This document shows, piece after piece, positions 23,793 to 35,107 of a DNA stretch of 64,000 nt. This DNA comes from Isoperla grammatica. Lineage: Eukaryota > Arthropoda > Insecta > Plecoptera > Perlodidae. The DNA is taken from contig OX246740.1 in the NCBI GenBank assembly GCA_945910005.1, forward strand, positions 1,922,736 to 1,986,735. The letters are read 5' to 3'. Each line of letters begins with the position of its first letter. The first letter of the stretch is position 1. Both the position numbers and the translations under genes were made by a program. Under the pieces are notes generated by a model. That model did no database searches. It was not told the origin of the DNA and saw nothing but the letters and a program-made list of their open reading frames with translations.

Positions 23793-25994
23793 CATAGGAA
23801 AGTGTCGAGATGCTCGAAGCTTCTGATTAATGTTATGACCGCCCGTGAGTTTTAAACCCAACTTGCGTTCCATTTCATCCAAAAATGGTAAACGTCTCCG
23901 TCTCCTGCCACTCCTAGGATCTCTCTCTTCGTCAGACGATATAGAAACCATGGATCTTGACAAATTACTACCACTGCTGATTGGCGAGAAGGAACGAAAT
24001 ACATTACGTCCATATTCGGGTTTCAGCCGTTCCCGGCTTGAACTGCGCGAAGAAACCGGAGAGAATTCGAAGGACATTGGAGAGTCTTTGGACATGCGTC
24101 CAGGTGAAACTGGAGACAGTTCCCCGCTACGTCTTTCAAAACGATTTCTACCGGACGTCTCCCTCCTCGAATCGTGACTCGACCGCCTTTCAAAACTTGG
24201 CGATCTTTTGTCTCTCTCCTCTCTCGATCTGTGGTTATGACCATACCGATCCCAGTGCCTGCCTCTGTCTCTTAATGTCCTGTCTCTTTCTTCTCTATCT
24301 CGGTTTCGACTCTCTCTAAACCTCTCGAGACTTAACTCTCGACTCATTCTATCCTGATCACGAGAAACTCTTTCTCTGCCAGTTAGTTCACGCTTTGGTA
24401 CGAGTGGCTGCTTCTTTCGCAATGTATCATCTACTCCAGTAGAGGTAGTTCGTCTCCTTTTCTCGGTTCCTCGCTTTTCCTTACCGTTTTCTGAATTGTC
24501 CCTCTCAGTGCCAGATTTCAACCTGCTTTTATTTAAATCAGAATTGCTTGCCTTTCTCTTCTTAGAAGAGCTACTGTTTTGAGCAAGTGCATCTGGTAAT
24601 AGAACCTCTTCAGTACCTGGGGGTACAAGGGCATCTGCTGTTAGAAAATGTGGGGAAAACTTCTCGTCAACCTTCGTTAAAACTTCATCTTCAGTGCCTG
24701 GTGGTACAAGAATATCTAACAAAGGAGGAATCTTTTTAAACAAGAGTGGATTCACATCTGCGTTTTTACCAGTGGTGGCCAAGTTGGGTTTTATTAGGCC
24801 TACTTCTTTTCCAGAAGAGCTTTGGCTCTTCACAGAACGTTTGTCTTTGTCTTGTTTCCAAGACAAGCTTGAGGTGCGGCTCCCACGAGGCTGCGCGCTA
24901 CGTTCTTTTTGATTCTTACGTGAATTGTAATGTTCGTCTCGCTCTCTACTTCTTGTTCTACTTCTTCTAGTTCTACTATTACGTCTAGTTCTGCTCGAGA
25001 ATGAAGTGTTACCACGATCGGCGTTTCTTCTGGCAACATCACTACTTTTGTTGGACCTGCCGGGGCTCTTCTCGCGTCTATTATCACGCTCTCTACTAAA
25101 TGTGCGACCAGGTGATTTGCCTGTGCGATCTGAATTCCTGTTACGACTTTGTTCGTTGGGCTCCTTGCTAATAGTTTTCTTATCATGGACGTTGCTTTTG
25201 TCAGTAGATTTACCATCTTTTTCATTTGCTTTTTTATCTTGGCTACCTCGTCTGCTGCTTTTCTCATTAGGCTTACTGACGTTGTCTTTTGTATTAGTTA
25301 CATCTTTATTAGTACTACATTTCTCACTGTCTTTTTGACTAACTTCTTTAGTATCAAAATTCACATCTGCAGTTTGACTGGTTATTAGGCTATCAGTTGT
25401 AGCATTCAGTTCATTACAAGGACTTTCAACATTGTCTGCGGTATCCACCCACGAGTCAACCACATCCAAATTATCCATAAAATCCTCTGACAGGAAGTCG
25501 TGATCCTCGTCTTCCATTTTTGTAGTTACCGACTGCTCTTGTTTGTCGGCAACCATAGCTCCACGGTTTTCAGGAACGTTCGGCATGTTAGCTTCCTTCT
25601 TGACTGAAGCCTCTTCACTATCTTTAACAGCAGCAGAAATCCCATCATTACCAGTACCATCTGATTTATTAACTACACTTGTAATAGAAGCACTGTCGGC
25701 TGCAATGTCGGCTGCACTGTCGCCAGCAATGTCGGCTGCAATGTCGGCTGCACTGTCGCCAGCAATGTCAGCTGCACTGTCGCCAGCAATGTCGGCAGCA
25801 CTGTTAGCAGCAATGTCTGCAGCACTGTCAGCAGCAATGTCGGCAGCACTGTCAGCAGCAATGTCGGCTGCATTGTCGGCAGCACTGTCAACAGCAATGT
25901 CGGCTGCATTGTCGCCAGTACTGATAACACGCTGCTCCATCGTTTCTTGATCAGTGATTATGGAACCTTCTACGACATCTGCCATTACAATTTC
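23793..25994 (-). CDS. first coding exon of large Arg/Ser-rich protein
   Basis: ATG at 25985 (MADVVEGSI), 731 codons to the donor ATG|GTAACA at 23793; a 10-residue extension to a stop is intron read-through. An acceptor (TTTTTTTTTAG|GAAATTG) lies only 9 nt upstream of the ATG, so a 5' untranslated exon or a trans-spliced leader must precede; a possible untranslated exon ends near 26127 (GAC|GTGAGT). Order: acidic N-terminus with about ten AADIA(A/G)DS repeats, Ser/Asp/Glu-rich part with a Trp/Asp acidic segment, a long Arg/Ser/Lys-rich part with RSRTRSRERD motifs, two LVPPGTE motifs, then a second RE/RD/SR-rich part ending RRRRLPFLDEMERKLGLKL. The composition is that of nuclear SR-like RNA-processing proteins. 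I do not recognise the orthologue. Confidence 0.8.
25690..25925 (-). repeat. coding minisatellite, AADIAADS repeats
   Basis: 12/24-bp units (GCTGCAATGTCG / GCTGCACTGTCG on the plus strand) encode alternating AADIA and ADSAAD peptides near the N-terminus of the Arg/Ser-rich protein. Probably variable in length between alleles. Confidence 0.85.
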
Positions 25995-26504
25995 CTAAAA
26001 AAAAATAACAATTGGATTAGGAACTGTTGTATTCTTGCCCCTACGGTAGTGTGCCGGGGATGGAGAGGGCGGTGAGATGACAGCAGAGAGACGATGGCCG
26101 CCTGACGAGTACTTCCGACTACTCACGTCATCGTTTGTTTTCTCTTACAACTTGTCTGTACGCAATAAGTATACATTAAACTCTTTTATTACCTCCATCA
26201 ACCCTGACTACATCGACTAATTCATCGCCCGCAGTTTGTATCCCGTCTTAAGTATAACAGAACATAGAAAAGCCAACATTAAACTCACATCATGTTTTGA
26301 AAGATTAGTACAATAAAAATGAAAGATGACATAATATGTTGTCCAGCACCACAATTCTGTAAAAACATCAATCTTGTTATCGTTAAATTGTCATTAGCAA
26401 AAATATAACACATTGTGAGATTTTGTTCTATTTAATTGCATAGGGATGTCATCATGTCACGCAAGTTTGATGCGCATTGGATGAAGGCGCCTTGGTTCCG
26501 ATTA

Positions 26505-26794
26505 CAAGGAGTTCCGTGCGGGTTTACACCAAACTTTTAGGTAGTTTTCGTGGTACACCCCTAAAGCAAAGTCCAGTCGAGCAATTATCTCCATTCAAAC
26601 TCGAGCAAAGGTATATCCATGTCGTGTTATCATTCATTGTGCATGAATGCCTCACATTCTTCAAGGCGATGAGGTCCGATCTTTCTAGGAAAACAAGAAA
26701 TCCCGCGGTAGCTTATCATTCAACGTATCTATGGGTGTCCAAAACGGGAAGAAAATGGTGAGGCCATGGTGTAAACTCGCGCGGAACTCCACTG
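26505..26794. mobile_element. TA-flanked MITE
   Basis: The ends CAAGGAGTTCCGTGCGGGTT and (inverted) CAGTGGAGTTCCGCGCGAGT match at most positions, and TA lies outside both (26503-26504, 26795-26796). 290 bp, Tc1/mariner-like non-autonomous. A chance frame (26477-26761) spans it. Confidence 0.75.
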
Positions 26795-27439
26795 TAGGGC
26801 CTACATCGAATAATTGATAACCGTATTGAAACCGGTTTTTCGAAAATAAAGAAATCACGTTTTTTAAATTTGTTTCGTCATCAAGAACCTCTAATAATTG
26901 TTAAAGCTTCTAATTTGACTGAAATATAAATAAATACTCTCCTCCACCACATATAGGCCTAATCTAGATCTAGGGATGGGATAGTGTACACGCTTAAATG
27001 CGTGTACACCTTTACTGTTTCTCTCGAAACAATAAACGCGCCGCGTGTAATACTATACTGTGTGCGACCGGCCACGGAGGGCTTGGCGCCGACGAGTGGT
27101 TTCATGCGATGTGCGATCGTCCTCACTCCTCAGTTGTCACTTTACCCCCCCTCCATCCCTCCACCCACCAACTTTCATGCAAGCGGCCAGCCCCGGGATG
27201 GCCAAGCGACACTGTGGCTCTACTTTTGCCAATGTCACGCATGGCCTATCTCTCGTTCCCGCTAAATCAACATCGCAGTCGAAATGTATATAGCCTCAAA
27301 TTAATAAATAATTTCCGCCTAGGCGTCACATATAATCCGAGGCCACTGCCAGGAACATGGACGTGCATCAGCATACGCCTGAAAAACATATTCAAGACGT
27401 ATTTTTTACGGACGGAATATTTAAAAGAATAATTTCGGC

Positions 27440-28577
27440 CTAACTGTGTGGCGGTACTGTGTCTAAAGCGAAAATCTTGGGCATAACGGTATCTAACAAC
27501 CTAAAGTGGAACACACAGACCGAGATTGTTAGAAATAAGTGTGCCAAACTACTAGGATTCTTATCCAGAACTATGTATACACAGCGCTCGGCCTAATGTG
27601 AAAAGAACCGTCTACTTAAGCCTTGTAAAATCCGTGATGACGTATGGTTGCCCAGCCTGGCATCCTACAACACAAGCCAACTTGTCTAAGCTTGAATCAA
27701 TACAAAATCGAGCCACAAAATTCATAACAAATAGGAATGACTGCGGTTGGTTGCAGCGTCTGCAAATGTGTAACATATTATCTGTAGAAAACTCTCTTAA
27801 TGAGCTGGACACATTGTACATAAAAAAAATGTTCTTAAATATTGTAGATATTGTTCCTTTGTCAAGGGTACAGCTTGGATACAGATCTGCTCGTTATGGC
27901 AAGGGTGTATCCCTGATTCCTCCATTTGCTCGTACAGCACAGTATAAGAGAGGCTTCTTTTGCCGTGCCGTCAGTCTTAACAATTCCCTAGACCTTAGCA
28001 CCCGGCTATTAAGAGAAATTAAACCTTTTAAGGCTAAGCTAAGGCAGACTTGTCTCAAGAGTCAAGCTCCTTAGCATTTGTACATGTAAACTCCCTACCT
28101 CTACCCTCGCCTAAAGTCACACACACACTTCCTCACGCACCCTCACGCACACACACACACTCACACACACACGCGCATACACACTCACACACACACACAC
28201 ACACTCACACACACACACACACGCGCACACACACACACACACGCGCACACACACACGCACACACTCACGCACACGCGCACACCCACTCATAATCTTTGGC
28301 CTGAGTATAATGACGTGTACATAGCTTGTATTTATTTTTTTTTAGTTTAATGACGTGTACATAGCTTTTATTTCTTTTTTTTTAGTTTGATTGTTAATTT
28401 TTAGGCTAATTATAATTCAACTAGTCGTAAGTCTAGATTAAGTTATTAGAATTAGACTGGTGGGGAAACACCTGTGTGCTAAGGGGCTATGCTCTAATTT
28501 TTCCCACCAGCAATGTGTTTGTAACATTTAAAAAAAATGTAATTAACATATTGAAAATAAATAATAATAATAATAAC
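27440..28577 (+). mobile_element. 5'-truncated LINE (RT C-terminal part, 3' tail)
   Basis: The open frame at 27598-28074 reads as the thumb/C-terminal part of a non-LTR reverse transcriptase (MTYGCPAWHP, LESIQNRATKFI). Upstream, frameshifted sequence (AKILGITVSNNLKW) belongs to the same ORF. A (CA)n-rich 3' untranslated part (28117-28285) and an (AAT)n end at about 28560-28577 follow. Nested in the hAT-type element. Confidence 0.85.
28117..28285. repeat. (CA)n-rich microsatellite
   Basis: Cytosine-adenine repeats with scattered CG/TC changes, in the 3' part of the LINE fragment. Confidence 0.95.
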
Positions 28578-28655
28578 CTGGCAAGTGATTCGAGGTCAGA
28601 ACCATGAAACACGCTGGATTACGTCTTGAAACCGTTTGCAGGAACAACACTTTAA

Positions 28656-29828
28656 CCCATCCGCATCAGTTGCCTCATTCGGCTGGCCGCCCCCGGAAAC
28701 CACGCACTTTTAGCGCGCGCCAAGGTTTACACGAATACGTCTTCATTGTCACTTTCGTCAATTTCCATACCAATGTCCACATCGCAATCACTGTCACTGA
28801 TAATAGTAGACCTAGCAGTTTTACTAGCGGGTACACGCACATTCGTATCGCTAGGCGTACGCGTACGCCTACACGCGAGGCCTAGGCCTAGTGTCACTGT
28901 CATTGTCCATTTCACAATCGCTCTCACTCTCATTTGAAACCACAATATTTTGTAAGTTTGGGTTGTAAACACCTTGTCCATCACTGTCACTAAAATCAGA
29001 TCCTAGAACGTCTAAAATCTGTCTAATGTCACTTTCTTTGCCCCGAAAACAACGACTGCTTCCCGGCCCGAGTCCATCTTGGCAAATTTGACAGCTGATC
29101 TAAGTTTCGGATCGAGATTCGAGATGAGCTCAGATAAAATCGATTTTAAGAACAAACAAAAGCCGACAGAGTTCAAGAAATGCACACTACTGTATTTTCC
29201 ATTTCAACTTACACAGTTGTAAAATCAAACCTCATAAGAAGTTGTTGGTGTTATTAGAGACCATAAATGTCAATCATGCCTTTCTTCCGCAAAGTACTCG
29301 CCATCCCTTGTAGTACAGGCAGCTCCAAGCCATATTGGCCTCCAACGACAGCGCAAAACCTTACCTTACTACCCCCACTGTATCAACAATTAAACACAAT
29401 TATTTAGTTTTAATTATTAACTTAAGCGATCCTCAAATTCGGTACGTGATGTTAGCTTAGATTTTAGGTTATTTGTTTCGAAGACAAAATAATCGGAGGT
29501 CACTTGTTTTTGGAAGCTATGCATCTACCCTTCTTGCTGGTCGGAGAAATTGTCAACGTGATTGAAGTTTACAACCTCGTACAAAGAGAGCAATAAACCA
29601 GCCGCGATTGAACCCAAAATTTGCCGCTGTGCTAGTTGATATGAAAAATACTATAGAATCGCCACTAGCTTGAGCAAGAGATTGCAGGAATTAGTTCCGA
29701 TATCGTACACTAGATAGCACCATTATACATGTTCAAAGTGAAGCGCGCGCATGTGCGTACCAGTCCGCTTCTGGTTACCGTGGCCAGTTTCGTATAAGCG
29801 TACCAGTCCGCTTACCGATGCGGATGGG
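28656..29828 (-). mobile_element. piggyBac-like non-autonomous element
   Basis: TTAA flanks both sides (28652-28655, 29829-29832), and the terminal inverted repeats start CCCATCCGCATC, both as for piggyBac transposons. On the minus strand at about 28880-29060 a reading segment contains ESDIRQILDVLGSDFSDSD and VSNESESDCEMDND. It resembles the acidic N-terminus of piggyBac transposases; the catalytic part is missing. 1173 bp. Confidence 0.7.
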
Positions 29829-29999
29829 TTAATACATAATTTTTCGGCCTAGATAGAACATGAATTTTTTTTCGAAAGCGGGACCCCACGGATGTGTACA
29901 CGGCTTTGCAAGCAGCAGTGTACACGTTTAGTGAAGTACACGCTTTTGCCCATCCCTATCTAGATCGTAAAGAGTTTATTACATCCCAGTCCCATGGTC

Positions 30000-31180
30000 C
30001 CACTGGCCTGCTCGACACCTCGAAGGTCACTAGACACTCGCTCAATGTAGCCCTTTTCTCTCACCAGTCAGCTTGTTCAGCAGCCGCATCCCCCCTCACC
30101 CCCAGCGCAACCCGCCCGGCTGGTACTCAACTCCCCAAATAGGCTTACAGCGAGGTCATCATTATGTGCATTTGTCGTAAGAGCTGTTTAGTGCAACGGC
30201 GTGAGGGCGGTGGGGGGGAATACACACAAAATCTTGCAGATTGAAAACCGGTTTCTTAAACGATTAACCGGTTAACAAAAATAGTATCCAATGTAGGCCC
30301 TAGTTCCAATTAGGGGTTGGATAATTAACCGGTTAACTGCACCGGGCTGGAAAACCAGTTAATGATTTTTGAATTTACACACATATAGGCCTAGGCCTAG
30401 TCCTAAATGAAATGGCAATTAGAACCTTTGGCCTATCTAGGCTAGCTCACATCTAATAAATTGACTAATCTGGATAGATCTACGTAACCAGTAACCACTA
30501 GCCTCGGCCTCCAGTTCGTTTGTTGAAGTATTGGGTTTGGTTGAAGTAAGCATAAGCCTAGGCTAGGCCTAGGCCTAGGCCTAGGCTAGGTCTAGGCGGT
30601 CCTTGAAATGATTGAATCAAGAAGACACTATAACAGAATTAGTAGGCCTAGGCCCCTACATGAAATGAAACCCACAATAATCTTCTCTGGTTTTCACCAA
30701 AAACTTAATATGTAGGCTAAACTTTGCATTTTGGTCATGTAAACAACAGGACCTAGAAGCCAATAGCCGATTGTGGCCCAAGGCCTGGGCTAGCCTAGGT
30801 AGGCCCTAGACATTAGCAGCTAAAATACCTACTGCAATGGGCTAGGCCTAGACCTATTTCAGATAATACCTACATGTGCTTTTCAAAAACTGGAAGTCGT
30901 TCAGAAAAGATTACTCTTATTACCTGTTAAAATGTTACGCAAATGTAAAGCTTAATTTGCATTTAATTCGGTAATGTTGTACAGACATACACAGAAATAC
31001 GCCATTTTTGTTTTGTCATATTCACAGCCTTTGCGACGGGTTTTGAACCGACGTTCGAAAAGGCTGTGGTTATATTCATCACAACCACAGCCGTCTGTAC
31101 GTTCGTTCCTTCAGATTTGCGCGGGTCTTTTGAACACATAACTGTCAAGTTACGTACAGGTTTCTATAATAGTCGATTTA
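30000..31180. repeat. intergenic with GGCCTA-rich low-complexity DNA
   Basis: 30385-30870 contains repeated AGGCCTAGGCCT strings, a low-complexity motif found across the window. A short inverted pair around AACCACAGCC at about 31050-31090. No gene recognised. Confidence 0.6.
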
Positions 31181-31305
31181 CAGCTAGCCTACGCGTTGCG
31201 AGCGAAGCGAAGGCGCGAGCTCCAATCAGTGGCCGAGTTTGCGTGAAACTATTAACTTCTTTGCGTTCAACTAGGCCGCTGATTGGAGCTCGCAACGCGT
31301 AGCTG
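31181..31305. mobile_element. 125-bp TA-flanked MITE
   Basis: The ends CAGCTAGCCTACGCGTTGCG and (inverted) CAGCTACGCGTTGCGAGCTC agree apart from a small indel, and TA lies on both sides. The arms also share CTCCAATCAG, so most of the element can fold. Confidence 0.7.
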
Positions 31306-31540
31306 TAAACGTACCATAACAAATACAAATTCCATACTTGACTGTGTATTTCGTGCATTTGGTCCCACCCATTAAGGCAATGCAAATAAAATGGGCAAAA
31401 TAATGAAATGCATTTTAGGTACAAAATACATTTGCATTTTCAAAACTACTCAAAAATAAAATACATTATCGGGAAATAAGGAATACAATTTTGCATTTTG
31501 GTTTTAGCAAAAAGGAAGTGCTTTCCAGTATGTATGTCTA

Positions 31541-31764
31541 AAGTGGAGACACCTCGGACAACGAACCAGTCAATCCACCGCGTCGAGCTTATATTTACCT
31601 GGTTTGTAAACCCCTCATTAGGGGGGTAGTTGGGCCGACTCGTTCGCGCTACATTCCATTCATTGATTTCCTAGAATTTCATAATTGGCTACACAAACAA
31701 CTGTAAAAGCTAAATTCCAAATATAAATTAAAATTCTGGTTCGTTGTCCGAGGTGTCTCCACTG
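31541..31764. mobile_element. 224-bp Tc1/mariner-like MITE
   Basis: A 29-bp terminal inverted repeat (AGTGGAGACACCTCGGACAA core) matches at 28 of 29 positions (31541-31569 versus 31736-31764), and TA lies on both sides. No coding capacity. Confidence 0.92.
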
Positions 31765-31766
31765 TA

Positions 31767-33935
31767 GAACGTTCTCGAGGTAGGTTGTACCAGCAACTTA
31801 CTGAATAGACGGTCAGTAATTCTTTCTAGTAGGCATAGTTCTAGTTACACTCGAGTCAAACACCATTGCATGTGACCGGACCCCATGAAGCCTTACGCTT
31901 AAATGATTTGCTTTGCAGGCCTGTGAGATGAAAAAGGTTGGGAACCACTGGACTAAATTTCGTGCTTGAACCACAACAAATATTGTTGATCACCGTCAAG
32001 TATTTTTTACAAAACTAGTACGACCACAGGTAGTGAACTTGTTATCTCTGGTTCGACATAAAGTGGATTAAAGTAGAAATATTGCCGGTACCAGCGGCTG
32101 AAAAATTAGGTAGGTAATAAAAAAATAACTTTGGTACTTGTCAGAGGTCAATGTTTCAATTTCAAAGTAAAACTTTTGTATTATACATATTTTAGAAGAT
32201 TGAAAAGTGAAAATGGTGATACATTCCCTGTAACTATTGTATATGGATTTAGCAATTTTGATGTTTTGTTGTTGTGATTTTGAGAAAAAATTACATCAGC
32301 AACATGGAAAAATTCAAAGGGTATATTACGCAATACGTATACGGTGATGTGGGTCTAATAGTATGATCATATACCATATACAGAACAAAATATAATATTT
32401 GAGCATCTGTAATAAAATTGAAAATCACAAGTTTTTTTATCATAAAGGTCTAAACACGAGAAAACGGTAAAAGGTACAAAAACGACGATTTTAAGATCAT
32501 CTAGCTAATTAATACAAATTAGTGTTACGACTGAAAAATGGCACATTTAAGGTTTTTTGAGGTGCTAATCAACAGTATGCACTTCCTTTACACCCCCCTT
32601 CATTATTACAGTAACAACTTTCATGATTTTGCATCTGTGAACAACAAACACCACTAGTTACGACCCTCGGGTTAGGTAATTGTGAACCCCTCCCCTAGGC
32701 AGGTGTGCAAAATGTGCCTGGGCAGTGGGCACCAAGATATCTCTTATCAAATTACATAGGCCTAGTATTTCTTATTTATTTAATATCTATGCTATTCAAA
32801 TATGAAACTAATTTACAAGGGAGGGCAGTAAAATATGCACGGGTACTAAAATTCTGCAGCTATACTAGCATAACACATCTTAATAAAAAGTAAATCCTAC
32901 GTATGCATTGAGCAAAGCAGGCTTCTTGTCACGGAACTCGACAAATGTGGGTACAGCTGGAATGTAGGCAGTTGTTTCGTTACTGAAATATGTGAGTGTA
33001 CTTTGCTCGATGCTTCCGTCACTGAAACGCATTACTGCCACCTGCCATCTCGTAGAGCAAGTTGTCACTTGGCCGGTAAACAAGTCTAAATTATAATGTT
33101 GGGTTCCCCACATGACTGTCAAAGAGTGCATGAATGTTGAATGCACCACAACAAACCAATCAGAATGAAGCTGTACTTAACAGTGCAGGATAGTCCAAGT
33201 TTTGACGTCCTATGTTCAGTGCTCTTTTAACTATTGAAAAATATTAAATATAATAATAAAAACAACTAAATAAATAAGAACATAAAACATATAAACAAAA
33301 AAACATCAACATTTTCTTTGATATGAGACCATATTTCAATTATAGACAACAGGTTCAATTTCTAACAAAAGTAACCGGCAAGTACAATTTTCCATTCTGT
33401 ATTGCTATTCATAGTTCCCACGTGACATTAGTTAGCTCGTTTTATTTCAATAATAAAATCGTTAGATTTAATCATATTATCATTAGAACCTAACCCAACA
33501 GCAGCGGCCATGATTGCGACACAATTGATGAAGGCCTGCCTACCCTAGGTCGTTGGTGGAATTTATAATTTAAAAAAGTAAACCAGTAATAAAAAATCAC
33601 AAATTCCCACATACCAGTTTAATAAAAAAAAAACCAAGGCTGCATTTTAAGGAACTGAGGATTTCTGTGTTCTACCCCAACAGGCTTCAATTGTTGCTTT
33701 GTAGCAATGTCAAAGTTTTGTCACCAATGTGGAGCAACCTATGAATGGCTATGAATATGAGTTCAGTTGGAGGTGGTGAACTGATTGCCGTTTCGCTTCG
33801 CCACTAGACTGCTGACAATCACATCCATATGGGGAACTTGGCATTATCAGGACCTTGATATTTTAAGTAATGGACAGCGATAAAAAGGTTAGTTTGAAAG
33901 ACATCAAATAAAAAAATAAATTAATAAATAAATAC
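31767..33935. other. intergenic, no certain gene
   Basis: A hAT-type end (TTGGGAACCACTGG) at about 31939-31953 is a lone remnant. A minus-strand frame at 32880-33149 has protein-like text (AVMRFSDGS, IPAVPTFVEFRDKK) after a possible acceptor, but no family was recognised and I do not call it. Confidence 0.35.
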
Positions 33936-34457
33936 TAGGGATGACATCGGGTAATAAAATTAGGAACCGGTTCCAGCTCCCATATTACCCGGGTACCCGG
34001 AACCTGAAAACGTATTTTTCGATGTGTAGGCTTGATTTGAAGGTCGTCGCAAGGCCTTGTGAAGTGCGTGGGGCGCGAAGACGAGGGACGAATGATATGC
34101 ACGCCGCCCGCTCAGTTACCCTCTCGGAATAAGTTGCAGTAATCACGTCGAGTAAAAAAAAACATTTCGCAATACACAACTGAAGCACGTAGGGCCTACG
34201 TAAAACATGATATTTCAAGTTAAATACAAAGTAATAGAAAGAGTGTTAGCCAGAATGTTTATCAGAATGTTAAACAAAGAACAAACAGTAACGAATACAA
34301 TTCACCTCGCGTCTGTTCTGTTCCCCGCCACGGCACACAGCAATACTAGCGCGTAAATTTAGAAACGGACTAACAAATTACCCGGACCCGAAAAACGGCT
34401 CTGGGTAATATTTGGAGCCGGGTACCCGGGCTACCCGGGTACCCGATGTCATCCCTG
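33936..34457. mobile_element. hAT-type non-autonomous transposon
   Basis: Ends TAGGGATGACATCGGGTA and (inverted) CAGGGATGACATCGGGTA with the perfect 8-bp duplication ATAAATAC (33928-33935 and 34458-34465). 522 bp. Same family as the element at 46.9 kb. Confidence 0.93.
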
Positions 34458-34465
34458 ATAAATAC

Positions 34466-35107
34466 ATAGATAAAAAGTATAAGGTAGTTGATCAAAGTTT
34501 CATATATTTTACCAATTTGTTTCACAGAAGTACATAAGAAGCACCATTTTGGCAAAAACAACTCAATGATCATTGATTTGATAGCAGCTGAACCTGTAAT
34601 GCATTGTAACCAAATTTGTTTAAAATGTGTAGACCAGTATGTTACAGTACAAGCGATACTATTCATCCGATTGAAATTGCTCCTACCTTCGACTCGTCAA
34701 GTAAGAAAGTCCGCTCGAATACGAGCATCATTTTGGGCTTTTGCGTAAACTTTGTTTTTGTCTCACAAACAGCTTTTGAGTCCTGATGATTCTCACATTT
34801 GATATAATATTAATAAACACATAAAGTATAAATAGTAAACACAGTTAAACAACCACATACATATAAACATCAATTTTATATACCAAAAGTAGATTTTTTT
34901 TATAGCATTAGCAAAATGATGAGTTTTATATTTGTACTTTCTCAAGGACTCTAAATTGGTGGGTATGATAGAATAAGTTGCCTAGTAGCTGAGTAGGAGG
35001 TGAAAGGTTGGACAGCTATTAAAACTTGTGAGCTCCTTCAACAACTTATATGTCCATTGTCCAGGTATAATACAATTTAGTGAAATGGTTTGACTAAAAT
35101 GAGTCTA
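34466..35107. other. 3' flank of TUT1-like gene
   Basis: AT-rich. No AATAAA was seen within the first 100 nt after the TUT1 stop on the minus strand. No other gene recognised. Confidence 0.4.

Larger units (their letters stand above)
26971..29958. mobile_element. 3-kb hAT-type element holding a LINE and a piggyBac derivative
   Basis: Begins TAGGGATGGGATAGTGTAC and ends (inverted) TAGGGATGGGCAAAAGCG, flanked by the perfect 8-bp repeat TCTAGATC (26963-26970 and 29959-29966). Both ends carry GTGTACACG motifs. The interior is mostly later insertions: a 5'-truncated LINE (about 27440-28577) and a TTAA-flanked element (28656-29828). No hAT transposase seen. Confidence 0.88.

Noticed and set aside
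23845..25950. Several open frames antisense to the first coding exon
   Set aside because: Shadow frames of repetitive Arg/Ser and Ala/Asp codons; no domains or splice signals.
28117..28285. Regularly spaced repeats checked as a CRISPR-like array
   Set aside because: It is a plain CA microsatellite in a LINE tail; no spacers exist and the genome is animal.
32880..33149. 89-residue protein-like minus-strand frame
   Set aside because: A possible acceptor precedes it, but no donor partner, neighbouring exon or family was found.
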